A stretch of DNA of 64,000 nucleotides, from positions 2,758,326 through 2,822,325 of the forward strand of contig NC_060971.1 of NCBI RefSeq assembly GCF_910589235.1. Reading direction: 5' to 3'. Source of the DNA: Vespa crabro. Lineage: Eukaryota; Arthropoda; Insecta; Hymenoptera; Vespidae. The notes under the pieces were generated by a model. The model searched no databases. It was not told the DNA's origin and saw only the letters and a list, made by a program, of their open reading frames with translations. A program made the position numbers and the translations under genes. Positions 53,214 to 64,000 of this stretch are shown here, one piece after another. Every line of letters begins with the position of its first letter. The first letter of the stretch is position 1.

Positions 53214-56200
53214 TTAATCAACGAATTGACGATTTCTATCATTTAAATGATTTCCTTGTAAAAGTATAACTTGCGAGGTAGGCTCGTGAAAGAAGAGTTT
53301 ATCATTATTTTGCTTCTCTACAGCCGTAATTACTTTGCAAGGCATATATTGTTGACTAATAGATTTATCGTTATTATGAAAATAAATAGGGATTCTCTGT
53401 GTGTTTAGATCTTTTTCAATGGCCAAATATTTCGTTGGTTGGTCAGTATTTGAAATTATTGCGCACTCATTAGCTCGTTTTTGTTCGTGTACAGAATTTA
53501 AGGAACTGACATATGTGTTTTGTGAGTCGTTCAATGTTAATAATTTAAGATTCTGTAGCTCACTAAATGCATATATATGTGGATCATTTTCACGGAACAT
53601 AAATTGAACATTTTGCGACGTAATAGGAACATCAGATTGTTGTATCATAGGTTGACCAGATAGCGTTTGTTCATACGCGGTCAAATTATTAGATTTTGTT
53701 ATTAAATCTTGATTAAATAATTTTTGTTCAGTAGAGGATTTCATCGATTGATTTATAATTTGAAAATAAATGGGTTTACTCTCATTGTTATCTTGACAAT
53801 TTTGTGTCGTAATATATTTGTCGCATTGTGACGGATTTATAAATGTTATTTCGGGTTGATATATCCGATCAGGTTTCGTCGACTTCAGTAATAAAGATTG
53901 ATTATCATTCTGTATTTCCTGTCTTAAAATTTGACAATGTTTAGAATGATTGATGTCCGTTGTTCGATGAACATCCGTAGGTTGCGTTTTATCGTGATCT
54001 TGAGAATAATGCGATTGCATCGATGCATCGCCATTAAGTAATATACCTTTTGAAAATGTCACGGATTTATGTGTTTTGTGAGATTTTTTCGGATCTTTAT
54101 TTAGGTTCACTTTGTTCTTATTTTTCTTAATATTCATTTCAATGGGTATACAAAAGTCTACTGTCTGATCCGTAGATGAAGATTGTTCCTTTAATGGGAT
54201 TGTATGACGTCGATTTTCAAGACATTTATTTGATTTAACAAATTGAGTTTTAATTATTGAATTATCGTTCGAAGATAACGACGAACAAATATTGAGATTA
54301 GAGTCGAGATTTCTTTTTGATGGTTCTTTAAAATATGCGCCGCTACATTTACCATTCAAAAGATGAGTAAGGTCGGTTATATTTGTCGGATCACAAACGG
54401 ATCTTCGAAGAATTGCTGGTACGTGTTTCAAATTTTTAGTGGCTTTCCATACCATCGTACGATCATTTAGATTCGTACATATATCTCCCTCATGTATATT
54501 GTTAGATTCCCGTATCCTATGTCTTCTTCTACGATCTTTTACAAAATCTTCAATGAATTTTTGTCTCTCTATACAATAATTATCTACCGGTATATTTGCT
54601 TTAGGAGATTTGCTGATAAATAGACAATTATCATCTTCTTTATACTCTGGTGTATCTTTTCTATCGTTACTTTCTCTACGTTGATATATATGATATTTTG
54701 GATTATTTTTAATTAGAAATTCATCATCATCTTCAAACTTTACATTACGTTTGACATTATTTAGATTACGTTTCGCGCATCTATGACAATTAATTTCTTT
54801 TTTATTTTCATCGTCCGTCGAAGAAGTGATCGTAGAAATAGGTCGATCAAATAGTTCAGATGGCAAATGAAATTTAGATGAACGATCAACGTTCATCTTC
54901 TTAACGTCTTTAGACACTTTCTTCGGTATAGAAAATAGAATATTATTTAGTTGCGTTTTATTATCGACTTCACGATGAAATTTTGGCGAAATTTCGAAAT
55001 GCGAATCCTCAACAATATCGGCCGTTAATGATTCCGAATGATCGGAAGATATATAAGATTCTGATTGTATATTTAATACATTTTTATTATCATTTCCGTT
55101 TATTGAGGATTTAAATGTATTTTCATTTTTTAAATCATCGAAATAATCGTTAATATTAACATCCGGTCGTGAAAAATGTTGTCTCATAGCATCCGCGTGC
55201 ATATGTTTAAGATTTTCTTTAACTTTTAGAATTGGATCTGAAAACATTTTTTGGGCCACCTATATCATATTCTTATAGTGAATTAAATTAAATTTGTATT
55301 AAAACGAAAAAATAAAAAAGAAAAAAAAAAAAAAAAGAAAAAAGAAAAAAAGAAAAGAGGAGAAAAGAAAAAGAAAAATAATAATTCGCGTGACGTAACA
55401 ATCAATTTAATAATTACCTGGCAAATCTGGAAGAATCGTCGTATTCTGATCGTCAAAATTTTCCGAACAAATAATCGCACATAATTCTTCGTAACGATAC
55501 ATCGCGGACCATGAAAATTTTCTCGAATTTTTTGTCAACTGACCCTTTGAAATTCTTTTTTGACATTGTAATTCTTCGTCCGACGAGACAATCCTTTCAA
55601 ATAGTCTCTCTTTTTTATTACAATTGACTCGTACGGTATTAGGTGAAAGTCTGAAGAAAAGAAATGAAAAAAGAAAAGAAAAGAAAAGAAATAGAAAAAG
55701 AGAAAAAAAAAGGATCAATAAAGATTACGTAGAATGCATAAAACTGCAAACTAAATCGTTGTATGAATTTAAAAAAAAAATTTCTGGAGAAACTATAATC
55801 TTGTTAAATTTGTCTCGTTTATATATATCTATATACATATATATAGTATATGTATATATGTATTTCTCGTACTAAAAGAGGATCGAATTATATAGGTCAA
55901 ATATAAAAAAGAAAAGCCGAAAGACATACACGTACACACACGCGCGCGCATGTATATATATATATATATATATATATACATAACTGTATAGCTATGTTAT
56001 ATATCACGTTAGAAATGAAAAACGTACTCGAGTACATCTTCGGATCTTTCTGATGAGTCTTGATCTAAAAATTTCGCTATTTCTCCTTGTACTCGTGCTT
56101 TATAAAATTTATTCGAAGTTAATTTTCCTGAAATCGATCATCAATGTCATTAATTTATTTAATATTTTATATTAATTAATTTAGTAAACAATCAAATTGT

Positions 56201-56997
56201 ATATACACACACACGTACACCGCGCGCGCACACGTACACACATACAAGCACATACCTTTTCTTACTTCTTTGCCCTTTGCTCCGTTTCTGTAAATCCCGA
56301 TTAACTGCGTCAAAGACAAAGATAATACATATAATATATTATTAACATATTTTCGACTATATTATTATATTCTTATATCTTTTCGATGTTGATTATTTAC
56401 GTATAGTTTCATTAAAATTACAAAATGTGATTGAAAGTAATTATAATTCATTAAGAAAGAAAAACATTTTTTTTTTATATCTACATGGGAATAATAATAA
56501 AAGATATATATAAAAGATATATATATATATATCTTTAAATCGAAATAATTCACGATAGCGCCATTTCGAATTAATTTCTTTTTTTCTCTTCTTCTATTTA
56601 TATTCTGAGACAAACATATAATTTATATACATATTGTATGTAAACGATGTATAATACGCAAATAGAGAAAAGAAGTAGAAATTCGACGTATGTTGAAAAT
56701 GAATAGATCGAGATCGGAATATACATAATTACAATCGAATATCATTGTTTACTATATTCATATTGGTATTACGTGTAAACGTGATTTTTTTTATTTAATC
56801 GTTATCAATAACGTAATCGTTTAAAGAAGAAAATAAAAGAGAAAAAAAAAAAAATAAAAAGAATAAACCAGTGAAAATACAAAACAGAAAAGAAATTATT
56901 ATTTCTTAAATATTATTAAAAATAATTTGTTAAATATTACACTTTCGTATTTTTAATAGGAATCGAACAAATATTTTATTATTACATATATACATAT

Positions 56998-57066
<69 letters not shown>

Positions 57067-57391
57067 TTCGTAGTAATAAGGGACAGAAGTTTTCATCCTT
57101 AAGCTATCAAGTTTTAATGTTTTTCTCATTAATTTTTTTTTCTTTTTTTTTTTTTTATAAAAGACAAAGTATCGTATACGCTTTTGATATTTGAAATAAC
57201 TTCAAATAGAGAAATGTATTTTATAATTTACCTACCGAATCTTTTGACGCTTCCAAAGCATTTCGATGCAATTTTTCAAGATCCTTCTTGCGTTTCTTTC
57301 TCTTAGGCTTTATCTCTTGTTTCTTGTAATCACCAATTTTTTTTTTATTATTACGATTTAACAATGCGATATCCTTTCCTAACTTTCCCAT
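53214..57391 (-). CDS. Unrecognised Lys/Asn/Ser-rich protein, five exons, apparent frame break
   Basis: I do not recognise this protein. Exons: 57236-57391 (start MGKLGKDIALLNRNNKKK, then a very basic KPKRKKRKKDLEKLHRNA segment, NLS-like), 56256-56304, 56028-56127, 55418-55650, and a large terminal exon 53214-55259 of about 680 codons. Exons 1-4 join in phase. The last exon is rich in Asn, Ser, Lys, Asp and Gln, with no membrane segment or signal peptide and few aromatic residues, so probably disordered and nuclear or cytoplasmic. Two Cys/His clusters (CHRCAKRN, CQILRQE) are not a clear zinc finger. Exon 4 ends in phase 1 (CCA G) but exon 5 is open only in phase 0. Loss of one base from the six-T run at 55247-55252 would reconcile them, so an assembly or allelic indel, or an alternative start inside exon 5, is possible. 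Confidence 0.6.
57000..57062. repeat. (TA)n microsatellite
   Basis: About 60 bp of near-perfect TA repeats in intron 1 of the unrecognised gene. Similar runs are at 55948-55978 and 57418-57437. Confidence 0.9.
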
Positions 57392-58456
57392 TTTCTAATA
57401 TATTATTATCGCGTTTATATATATATATATATATATTTACTATTTCATTATCTCATTTATCGGATTAAATGAAAATCTTAATCATCTTGTTTTGCGTCTT
57501 CCTTCTAAGAACATTAAGAAAAACGTACGAGAGACACGACTAAATTCAATACTTACATACAAATATACAAATACAATATCTATTATCCAGATTTACATAT
57601 ACAAATAATTTTATATGTAGTAATAACATGCAGGTGACCCGCTCTCTGGAACGCGTTTGATAAACTTGTGCTCTTTAAAATAATACGATCACTGATTGGT
57701 TCGTCTTAATCGTACATATAGAATGGTACAAGGTAAAAGATACATTTCTGCGATAAAATAAACGTCAAATATTACGATTAATTAATTTTCTTATTTTGTA
57801 TGCTTACACGTTATTATGAACATTGATAAAAATTCTTAATACGAAATATAAACGAAAAAAAAATATGAATTGTAAAAATTTGTTGTACAGATTCGACCAA
57901 TCAATAATCACCGTAGCATTTGATGGTACTGTTCGATTCGTCGACGAATCAAATGAGAGAATCTTGTATCCCTTCGCGAATCAGATCATCGTATTACATA
58001 GAATCGTTTAATATCCAGAAACGTCTATTATTCGAATATTCCTATGTATCCACATACATATATATATACATATATATTATCGTATCAAATATTATTTTTT
58101 CACTTTATTTCGTTCGATATAACAATATTCCTTCGAAATAAGTTTACACCAAGTATATTATAAAATGATTTGAGAAGGAGGGGAAGTGGTAGAGAGAGAG
58201 AGAGACTTTGATTGGTCGAAGAAAAAATCGTCGGACCAATAAGGAGTTGATAATTCGGAGAATACACGATGCGCGCTCTATCGAGTCTCGTGATGGAAAG
58301 AATCGTAGCCATGATTATTGATGGCGCGTTCCCGATAGATCGCGCTGTAGCGTGTCGGTAGTTTGGCCAAGAGAGAAAGATAGCTAGATAGAAAGAGAAA
58401 GAAGGAGTGAGAAGGATAGATGGTGCGCGTATGAGGAAAGGAGACAAGGGAGGGGA

Positions 58457-58457
<1 letters not shown>
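57392..58457. promoter_or_regulatory. Divergent upstream region of two genes
   Basis: Region between the unrecognised minus-strand gene and the plus-strand gene at 59173. AT-rich up to about 58150, then a marked shift to higher GC (from about 58240) with many CpG, e.g. gatgcgcgctctatcgag (58269-58286) and gatagatcgcgctgtagcg. No protein-coding segment supported. Confidence 0.45.

Positions 58458-58501
<44 letters not shown>
58458..58501. repeat. (GA)n microsatellite
   Basis: Long purine (GA)n tract. Its complement makes the Leu/Ser-repeat frames on the minus strand. In insects such tracts can bind GAGA factor, but that is inference. Confidence 0.85.
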
Positions 58502-58503
<2 letters not shown>

Positions 58504-58617
58504 CTGGCTGACTGACGTTCCGCGCATATCGGTAAGGCCGAATCCCAATCCCAAGAACCCCAGTTTCCCGTAAGCCGTACTCGGACGTTCGTCTCTTTCT
58601 CTCATCTCGCAACGTTC

Positions 58618-58655
58618 GCGCGCGTCTTCGTCCTCGTCGTCGTCGTCGCCGTCGC

Positions 58656-58690
<35 letters not shown>

Positions 58691-58832
58691 CCGCAGCCGT
58701 CGCCGCCGCCTTTGCCATCGTTGCCACCACCATCACCGCCACCGTCGCCGCCGTCGTCGTCGTCGTCGTCGTCGTCACCGTCACCGTCGCCGTCTTTACC
58801 GCTGTCGCCGTCATTGCCGCCGTTGCCGCCGC
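58618..58832. repeat. CpG-rich (GTC/GCC)n trinucleotide block
   Basis: About 215 bp of interrupted TCG, CCG and CACC-type triplets, the most GC-rich stretch of the window. Frames through it read as Ser/Pro or Thr/Ala homopolymers on either strand without a conserved context. It most likely lies in the promoter or 5' UTR of the gene starting at 59173. Confidence 0.8.
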
Positions 58833-59172
58833 GTTGTGTCGTGTCGTGTCGTGTCGCATCCTCCTATACCAATTATTTTCTCTCCTTCCTTTCTCCCTAC
58901 TACAACCCTGCCCGCCCGTCCATATCCATCCGTGTCACTCGCGCCACACACTGCAAAGGAGAGATATACTTTGAGAGGAAAAACAGATTGTAAGAGAGAG
59001 AAAGAGAAAGAGAGAGGGAGTGATAGTTAAAGAAAGATAGAGAGGTAGAGGTAGTGATAGACAGAAAGAGAGAGAATATAGAGTCGCGCGGTATACGCGC
59101 TCGTGTCGTCATAACACCGTGCGTTCCGTTCTGAAAAATCTTTTTCTCGGCCTCGAGCCCGGTGGCTAAACG

Positions 59173-59235
59173 ATGGCGTTCAACGGGGACGGACCACACT
59201 CGAAGAGGCAACGACTCGAAGAATCTGGACACAGG
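59173..59235 (+). CDS. First coding exon of a long, partly included gene
   Basis: ATG at 59173 followed by 21 codons beginning MAFNGDGPHSKRQRLEESGH, then a perfect donor AGG/GTGAGT at 59236. The SKRQRL patch looks like a nuclear localisation signal. The preceding CpG-rich 5' region and the large intron (at least 1.8 kb, probably running past 64000) are typical of a long regulatory gene. The start of some chromatin and transcription coactivator proteins is similar in style (a short acidic/glycine start then KRPKL-like), but I cannot name the gene. The rest lies outside the window, apart from a possible 12-nt exon at 61090. Confidence 0.5.
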
Positions 59236-59974
59236 GTGAGTAGCCGGAAAAATCAACTCCTCCCCTTGATGTTTCTTCTGCTTCTTCTTCTTCTTCTTTT
59301 CCTCCTCCTCCTCCTCCTCCTTCGCCATCACTATCACCACCACCTCCTCCTCCTTTCTCCTCCTTCTCTTTTTTTACTTGCGATTGATCACTCCAGTTGG
59401 AGTCCCGTGAAGAGAAAGAGAGTCGACGAGAGAGCGAGAGAGAGAGAGAAAAAGAAAGAGAGTGAGAGAGACAGAGAGAAGACACATTCGCCTGTGCTCT
59501 TCTTCTCTCCTCTCCTCTTCTTTCCTCTCCTCTATTCCCTGTGCGCGCGAGCACGAATACGAACGAACACGAACGAGCGTGAACGCGAGCCTGAACGTTA
59601 AACGTGAACGTGAACGTAGCGTGCACTTTCAGTAGCAGGCCTTTTACATATATTTAACAAGAGTAGTAACGTAAAAGAGAAAGATGGAAAAAAAGGAAAA
59701 GAGATGGAGTGTATGTGTGTGTGTGTGTGTGAGAGAGAGAGGGAGAGAGAGAGTGAGCAAGCGCGCGCGCTCGCGCGCGTGTGTGTGTGTATGTTGTGCG
59801 TTGTGTCGTGTGCGTGTGTGTATAAGTGAGCGCGAAAGATACGAGACAGAGGGTTCGAGGAGAAGCCGGATTCAGTGCGCCCGGCATCGTGGAGGGAGGG
59901 AGAGAGGGGGGTTGGGCTCGAGTCGCCATTTATCCGGCCGTTTTACTCGTCCATCGTATTATCGTCGTCGCGAA

Positions 59975-59978
<4 letters not shown>

Positions 59979-60021
<43 letters not shown>
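59979..60021. repeat. (GA)n microsatellite
   Basis: Pure GA dinucleotide run about 40 bp long in the intron after the exon at 59173. A complementary (CT)n run of about 45 bp follows at 60174-60220, so the two could pair as a long hairpin in RNA. Confidence 0.9.
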
Positions 60022-60025
<4 letters not shown>

Positions 60026-60168
60026 CCGACAGAAAGAAAGACAGGGAGAGTCAGAAAAAGAAAGAGAGAGAGAGAGACAGACAACGCCGTGAAGACAATA
60101 GGCGATGCGCGCGTTCCGAAGAGAGATCGTTTCGTTTTATCTCTCGTTGCGGAACACCCGTTTCTCTT

Positions 60169-60222
<54 letters not shown>

Positions 60223-61188
60223 TTTTTCTCCTCTCTTTTTCATTCTGTTTCTCTCTTTCTTTTACGCGCGCTCTTGTGTGCAATGTAGCGTGGCGTCGCG
60301 CCAAAGTGGAATTTCGGCACCAACCTGTTATCTCCTTCGGCATTCCTCCCTTCTATCCCCTCTCCTTCCCTTCATCTCTCTCTCTCTCTCTCTCTCCCTT
60401 TTCTTTATTTTCTTTCTTTTCTTCCTTCCTTTCTTTCTTTTTCTTTATTCTTATATCATCATACTAGTATTATCTTCTTCGTTATTCACGCGTGTACGAG
60501 GATTAACGTTACAAACGAATCCCCTTTCTCGACGTCGACGTCGACGTCGACGTCGTCGTCGTCGTCGTTCTGCCGGTAACTACATCGATCGTTGTTGTAG
60601 GTTAGAGTCCGGCTAGTAACGATCTTCTAGTAGTGACTTTCGTAAGGTGTGGAGGGAGATGCTATGTTCTCTTTCCTAGTCGGTTTTTTTTTTTTTTTTT
60701 TTTTTTTGAAGGGGAAAAAGTACGATAAGGAGATAGATACCTCCTCTCTATATATCTGTAATATATATATATGTGTGTGTATATGTATATATATATATGT
60801 ATGTATGTGTTTCGGGTAGTACATATATAGCAAGAGATGAACCCCGTTCGTCCCTGTATTTTTCTCTTTCTCTTTCTCTTTACGTTTGCCTTTCTCTCTC
60901 TCTCGCTCGATCGCTCGCTCGCTCGCTCGCTCGCTCTTCGCCTTCGCTTGTCGTTTTCTCTCTCTCTCTTTCTCTTATCGGAATCGACCGAGTCCATTGC
61001 CCCCGCGAGTTTATTGGTACACGTTCTAGTATTGGTTCAACGGACCGCGAGCACCGTAGTTGCTCTGTCTTCCCTTCCTTTTGTTTCAGACCGCCATGAA
61101 GGTATTGCTTCGCGTTCTCTTTCTTTCGAAGGATCGAATAGTTATTTTATCGTCATTAAACTAACGTTGGTATAAACATATGTATGTA

Positions 61189-61228
<40 letters not shown>

Positions 61229-61264
61229 CGTTTGTATATATATTTGTATATATATATTTGTATG

Positions 61265-61299
<35 letters not shown>

Positions 61300-62476
61300 G
61301 TGTATATGTATGATAAATGTGTCGTCATTGACGAGCACGTGTCTTGTAAACAGACTCATTCAAATAATATACTTACTGCTTTCTTACGTGATTGTGATTT
61401 AACCTTCAATCGGTAATGGTTATGATAATAAATAATAAATACGACAGATCCACATTACGTGGTTTTGTTCGAAGTTTTGCAATTACTCCCGAACGCCAGT
61501 AATATTGAATTAAAATTTTTTTTAATTTTTCTAATGAATTTTTTTTTTTTTTTTTTTTTTCTTTTCTTTTTTTGTTTTAACCACGTGCATATTTTTCATG
61601 AAATCTAATAGAAGTCATTGTATGATGCTTATTTTGGTTACTTATAATTTAGTTTTAATATACGTAATTATTTTCTTATAGGATATTCTTAGGATTTTTT
61701 TTGAACAATCATTTCGAATAAATTTTAATAAATAAAATAATTGTTTTCTTTTAAGATTCTATTGTAATAAAAATACATTTTTTTTTTATTGACGATGCGA
61801 TTACGTTATGATACGAAAATTATATCGATCCTTATGCAAGCATGTAAAATTCTAAACAATAAAATGAATTATTGCTACTCTGTACATATGTTGAAGAAGA
61901 TAAGAGTTTCATGCTTGTTTTCTCGCCAAGGCGGATCGAATTTTATTGTTCTTTATTAATTGCATGTAACTATAGGCTCGTCGTCGTGTAACCGATCGTT
62001 TAACCATTTAAACCATTTAACTTGAATGTTCATGTACGTATGTACGTACATATGTACGAACAACATATGTAGGTGCGTTGATAAAATTACAACATCATAT
62101 TTTTTTCTGTCTTTATATTATACGTCGTTGGATTTATTAAGAAAAAAGTGAGGTTATGTCTGTATTAAAAATATCAAATAGTTATAGTTAATATTAAGTT
62201 CTTTTTGTTCCTATTAATTTCAACGTTGGATTGTTGATCTTTCATTAACTTCAATCATTTCAATTTACCCTCCATATATAAAATTCGAATTAAGGACTTC
62301 CCATTATTTCTTGTAATATAAAAATGAAGCGTTCCTTATATTGACAAAAAATAAATTTGATTCCTCTAGTATTTTTAAGTAAAATGGTTGAAATCATTGG
62401 ACGTTAAATTTAATTCGAATCCTGTCACTTTTTATGATTATTTCATACACACGTGACATACATACATACAATGTCT

Positions 62477-62481
<5 letters not shown>

Positions 62482-62519
<38 letters not shown>

Positions 62520-62530
62520 TAATAATAATA
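62482..62530. repeat. (TAA)n microsatellite
   Basis: About 48 bp of TAA triplets with one CAA interruption in the same long intron. Confidence 0.9.
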
Positions 62531-62679
62531 AAAACATGTACATAGAAATGTACTCTTACACATAAATATTACAACTATTTTAATAGAAAAAAATTCCTTT
62601 ATGAACAACACGTTCCTTGTAATTTATTGACCATATTACGATATGTATGGTGGGTAATTATTACAAAATAATCATGAAC

Positions 62680-62711
<32 letters not shown>

Positions 62712-64000
62712 AAAAAAACAATACAACGTTGGGAGAAAAAATAATTTCAAACATGAAAACGTAAAACCGCGCACGGTATAGTAAACGTTCTCTCGATTGA
62801 TTGAAGTTGGGACAAAGGAAAATACGTACCAGCGAAAAGAAAAAAGAGAGGAAAAAAAAACAAGAAAAAAAAAAAAACAAGAAAAAAAAATACGCCCGTT
62901 GTAATAAGTTTTTCCCAAGCACTGGAATGGCTTCCCCACTTAACCACCCCTCGTCAGTTTTCCCCTCTTCTTCACCAATACCACTCTAACACTCTAGTCA
63001 TCATCGTGGAACCATTAGAACGTAACAGTCAATACGTTAGGCCGGAAAACGTGCGTCGGTCGTGTCCGCCAACGCGAAGTCAAGCCGTCTCTCAGAGAGA
63101 GAGAAAACTTGGGCGACGTTGTCCATTTGAATCTTGATGTGTCATACCAACCGAAATAAACTTATCTCGGGCACCTTTCAAAAGAGGATGGATGATGAAG
63201 GGAGGGAGGGAGGTAGAGAGAAAGAGAGGGAGAGAGAGAGAGAGAGAGGTATTGGTGTTGGTGGTTAAAAAGAGGTGAGGAAGGAGAGAGGAGAGATGAT
63301 ACGTAGAACATCGGGATGAGCATCAGCATCAGCATCAGCAGCACCAACACTAACAACCAGCAATGCACTAGCAAAGCATTACTGTTACTGTACTAACTTG
63401 CGCACGATGATCCGTCTCAAAGTAACTTTGTGACGTTCGATGATGTATGCTTCTTCTTCTTCCTCTTCCTCATCCTCCTCATCTTTTTCTTCTACTTCCT
63501 CCTTTTCTTCCTCTTCTTTTTGTTCTTGTTCTTCTGAAAGGATACGGCATGCGGCAAATGATATCTCGTTTCTGGAGGCGGAATCTTTGAAATCGGAGTC
63601 AGAAAGAGAGACAGAGAATGAGATAGTGAAAGAGTGAGTGAGTGTGAGAAAGAGAGAGAGAGAGAGAGAGAGTGAGAAACAGAGAGATAGATAGAGAGAG
63701 AAAGAGAGATGGTTGAAGGAAGTACAAAAGGGCGGAGAAGACCGATGTCGGTCGACCATACGACATCTTGCGTTTTCCTCTTTGATTGATAATCCTCAGA
63801 TTTATAAATCTTCTTACACTTTATATTCCGCATTCTTATTTTCTTCGTCTCTCTCTCTTCCTCCTTTTTCCTTTTCTTCTTCTTCTTCTTCTTCTTCTTC
63901 CTCTTCCTCTTTTCTTTTCTTTCGTGTTACGCCTCTTCCACCTGCATGCATGTTTTCCCGGAAGTCTACTACTACACAGTGGTGGGACGAATCAACCTTG

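Larger units (their letters stand above)
59236..64000 (+). other. Long first intron with dense microsatellites
   Basis: No conserved coding exon beyond a possible 12-nt microexon at 61090-61101. The left part (to about 61150) is rich in (GA)n/(CT)n (59979-60021, 60174-60220, 60905-60975), (GT)n (59717-59730), CG-rich alternating runs (59761-59790) and GACGTC repeats (60529-60566). The middle (61150-62930) is AT-rich with (TA)n at 61190-61290, a T-run at 61540-61560, (ATA)n at 62482-62530 and A-runs. The right part (62990-64000) again has (GA)n, (CTT)n and CpG. Frames reported here are low-complexity translations. Confidence 0.5.

Noticed and set aside
53401..53607. 68-codon plus-strand frame
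   Set aside because: Antisense shadow of the large exon of the unrecognised gene.
58100..61400. Many Ser/Leu, Arg/Glu and Thr/Ala-rich frames on both strands
   Set aside because: They are translations of GA, CT, GT, TA and GTC repeats, overlap one another in all frames and have no conserved core.

Overview
The window is AT-rich nuclear DNA of an insect. Evidence: spliced genes with short AT-rich introns, long poly(A)/poly(T) and (TA)n tracts, mariner-type transposon remains, and proteins that read as arthropod orthologues (a single AP-1/AP-2 beta adaptin, RpS27, LAMTOR4, YJU2B/CCDC130, two Piwi-clade Argonautes, SLC35F6, Msps/XMAP215). The gene models and the mellifera-type mariner ends fit Hymenoptera best, but species is an inference. 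All exon boundaries were read by eye from GT/AG sites and reading frame; no transcript data were available.

Layout. About 1.9-2.7 kb: RpS27 (+). 3.1-8.05 kb: AP-1/2 beta adaptin (-, 10 coding exons), convergent with RpS27. 8.05-9.29 kb: divergent promoter with three TATCGATA (DRE-like) boxes, then LAMTOR4 (+). 12.1-13.3 kb: YJU2B (-, 4 exons). 13.9-31.0 kb: a head-to-tail pair of Piwi genes, A (10 coding exons, 902 aa) and B (10 coding exons, 1401 aa), with the same exon phases and alignable introns. 34.7-36.5 kb: SLC35F6 (-, 7 exons). 39.2-49.1 kb: mini spindles/CKAP5 (-, 34 coding exons, 1980 aa), probably with a 5' UTR exon near 51.6 kb. 53.2-57.4 kb: an unrecognised lysine/asparagine-rich gene (-, 5 exons) with an apparent one-base frame break. 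58.6-64 kb: a CpG- and microsatellite-rich promoter/5' region, a 21-codon first coding exon at 59173, and the start of a long intron running out of the window.

The most unusual object is Piwi gene B. Its first coding exon has grown to 596 codons (90 in gene A) by two in-frame tandem arrays: eleven 60-bp units, each with one Trp in a Pro/Gly/Gln-rich context, and thirty-one 18-bp units that each encode Ser-Pro-(Gly/Glu/Arg)-Lys. B has almost lost the Arg-Gly motifs that A keeps for Tudor binding, has gained basic NLS-like patches, and keeps the full catalytic D-E-D-H set. It is bracketed by two inverted copies of an unknown ~940-bp sequence and has collected transposon insertions absent from A. 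This looks like an undescribed, repeat-tailed and probably neofunctionalised Piwi paralogue.

The other genes are conserved housekeeping loci (translation, clathrin-coat traffic, lysosomal Ragulator, splicing, transport, microtubule growth) and do not obviously form a pathway with the Piwi pair.
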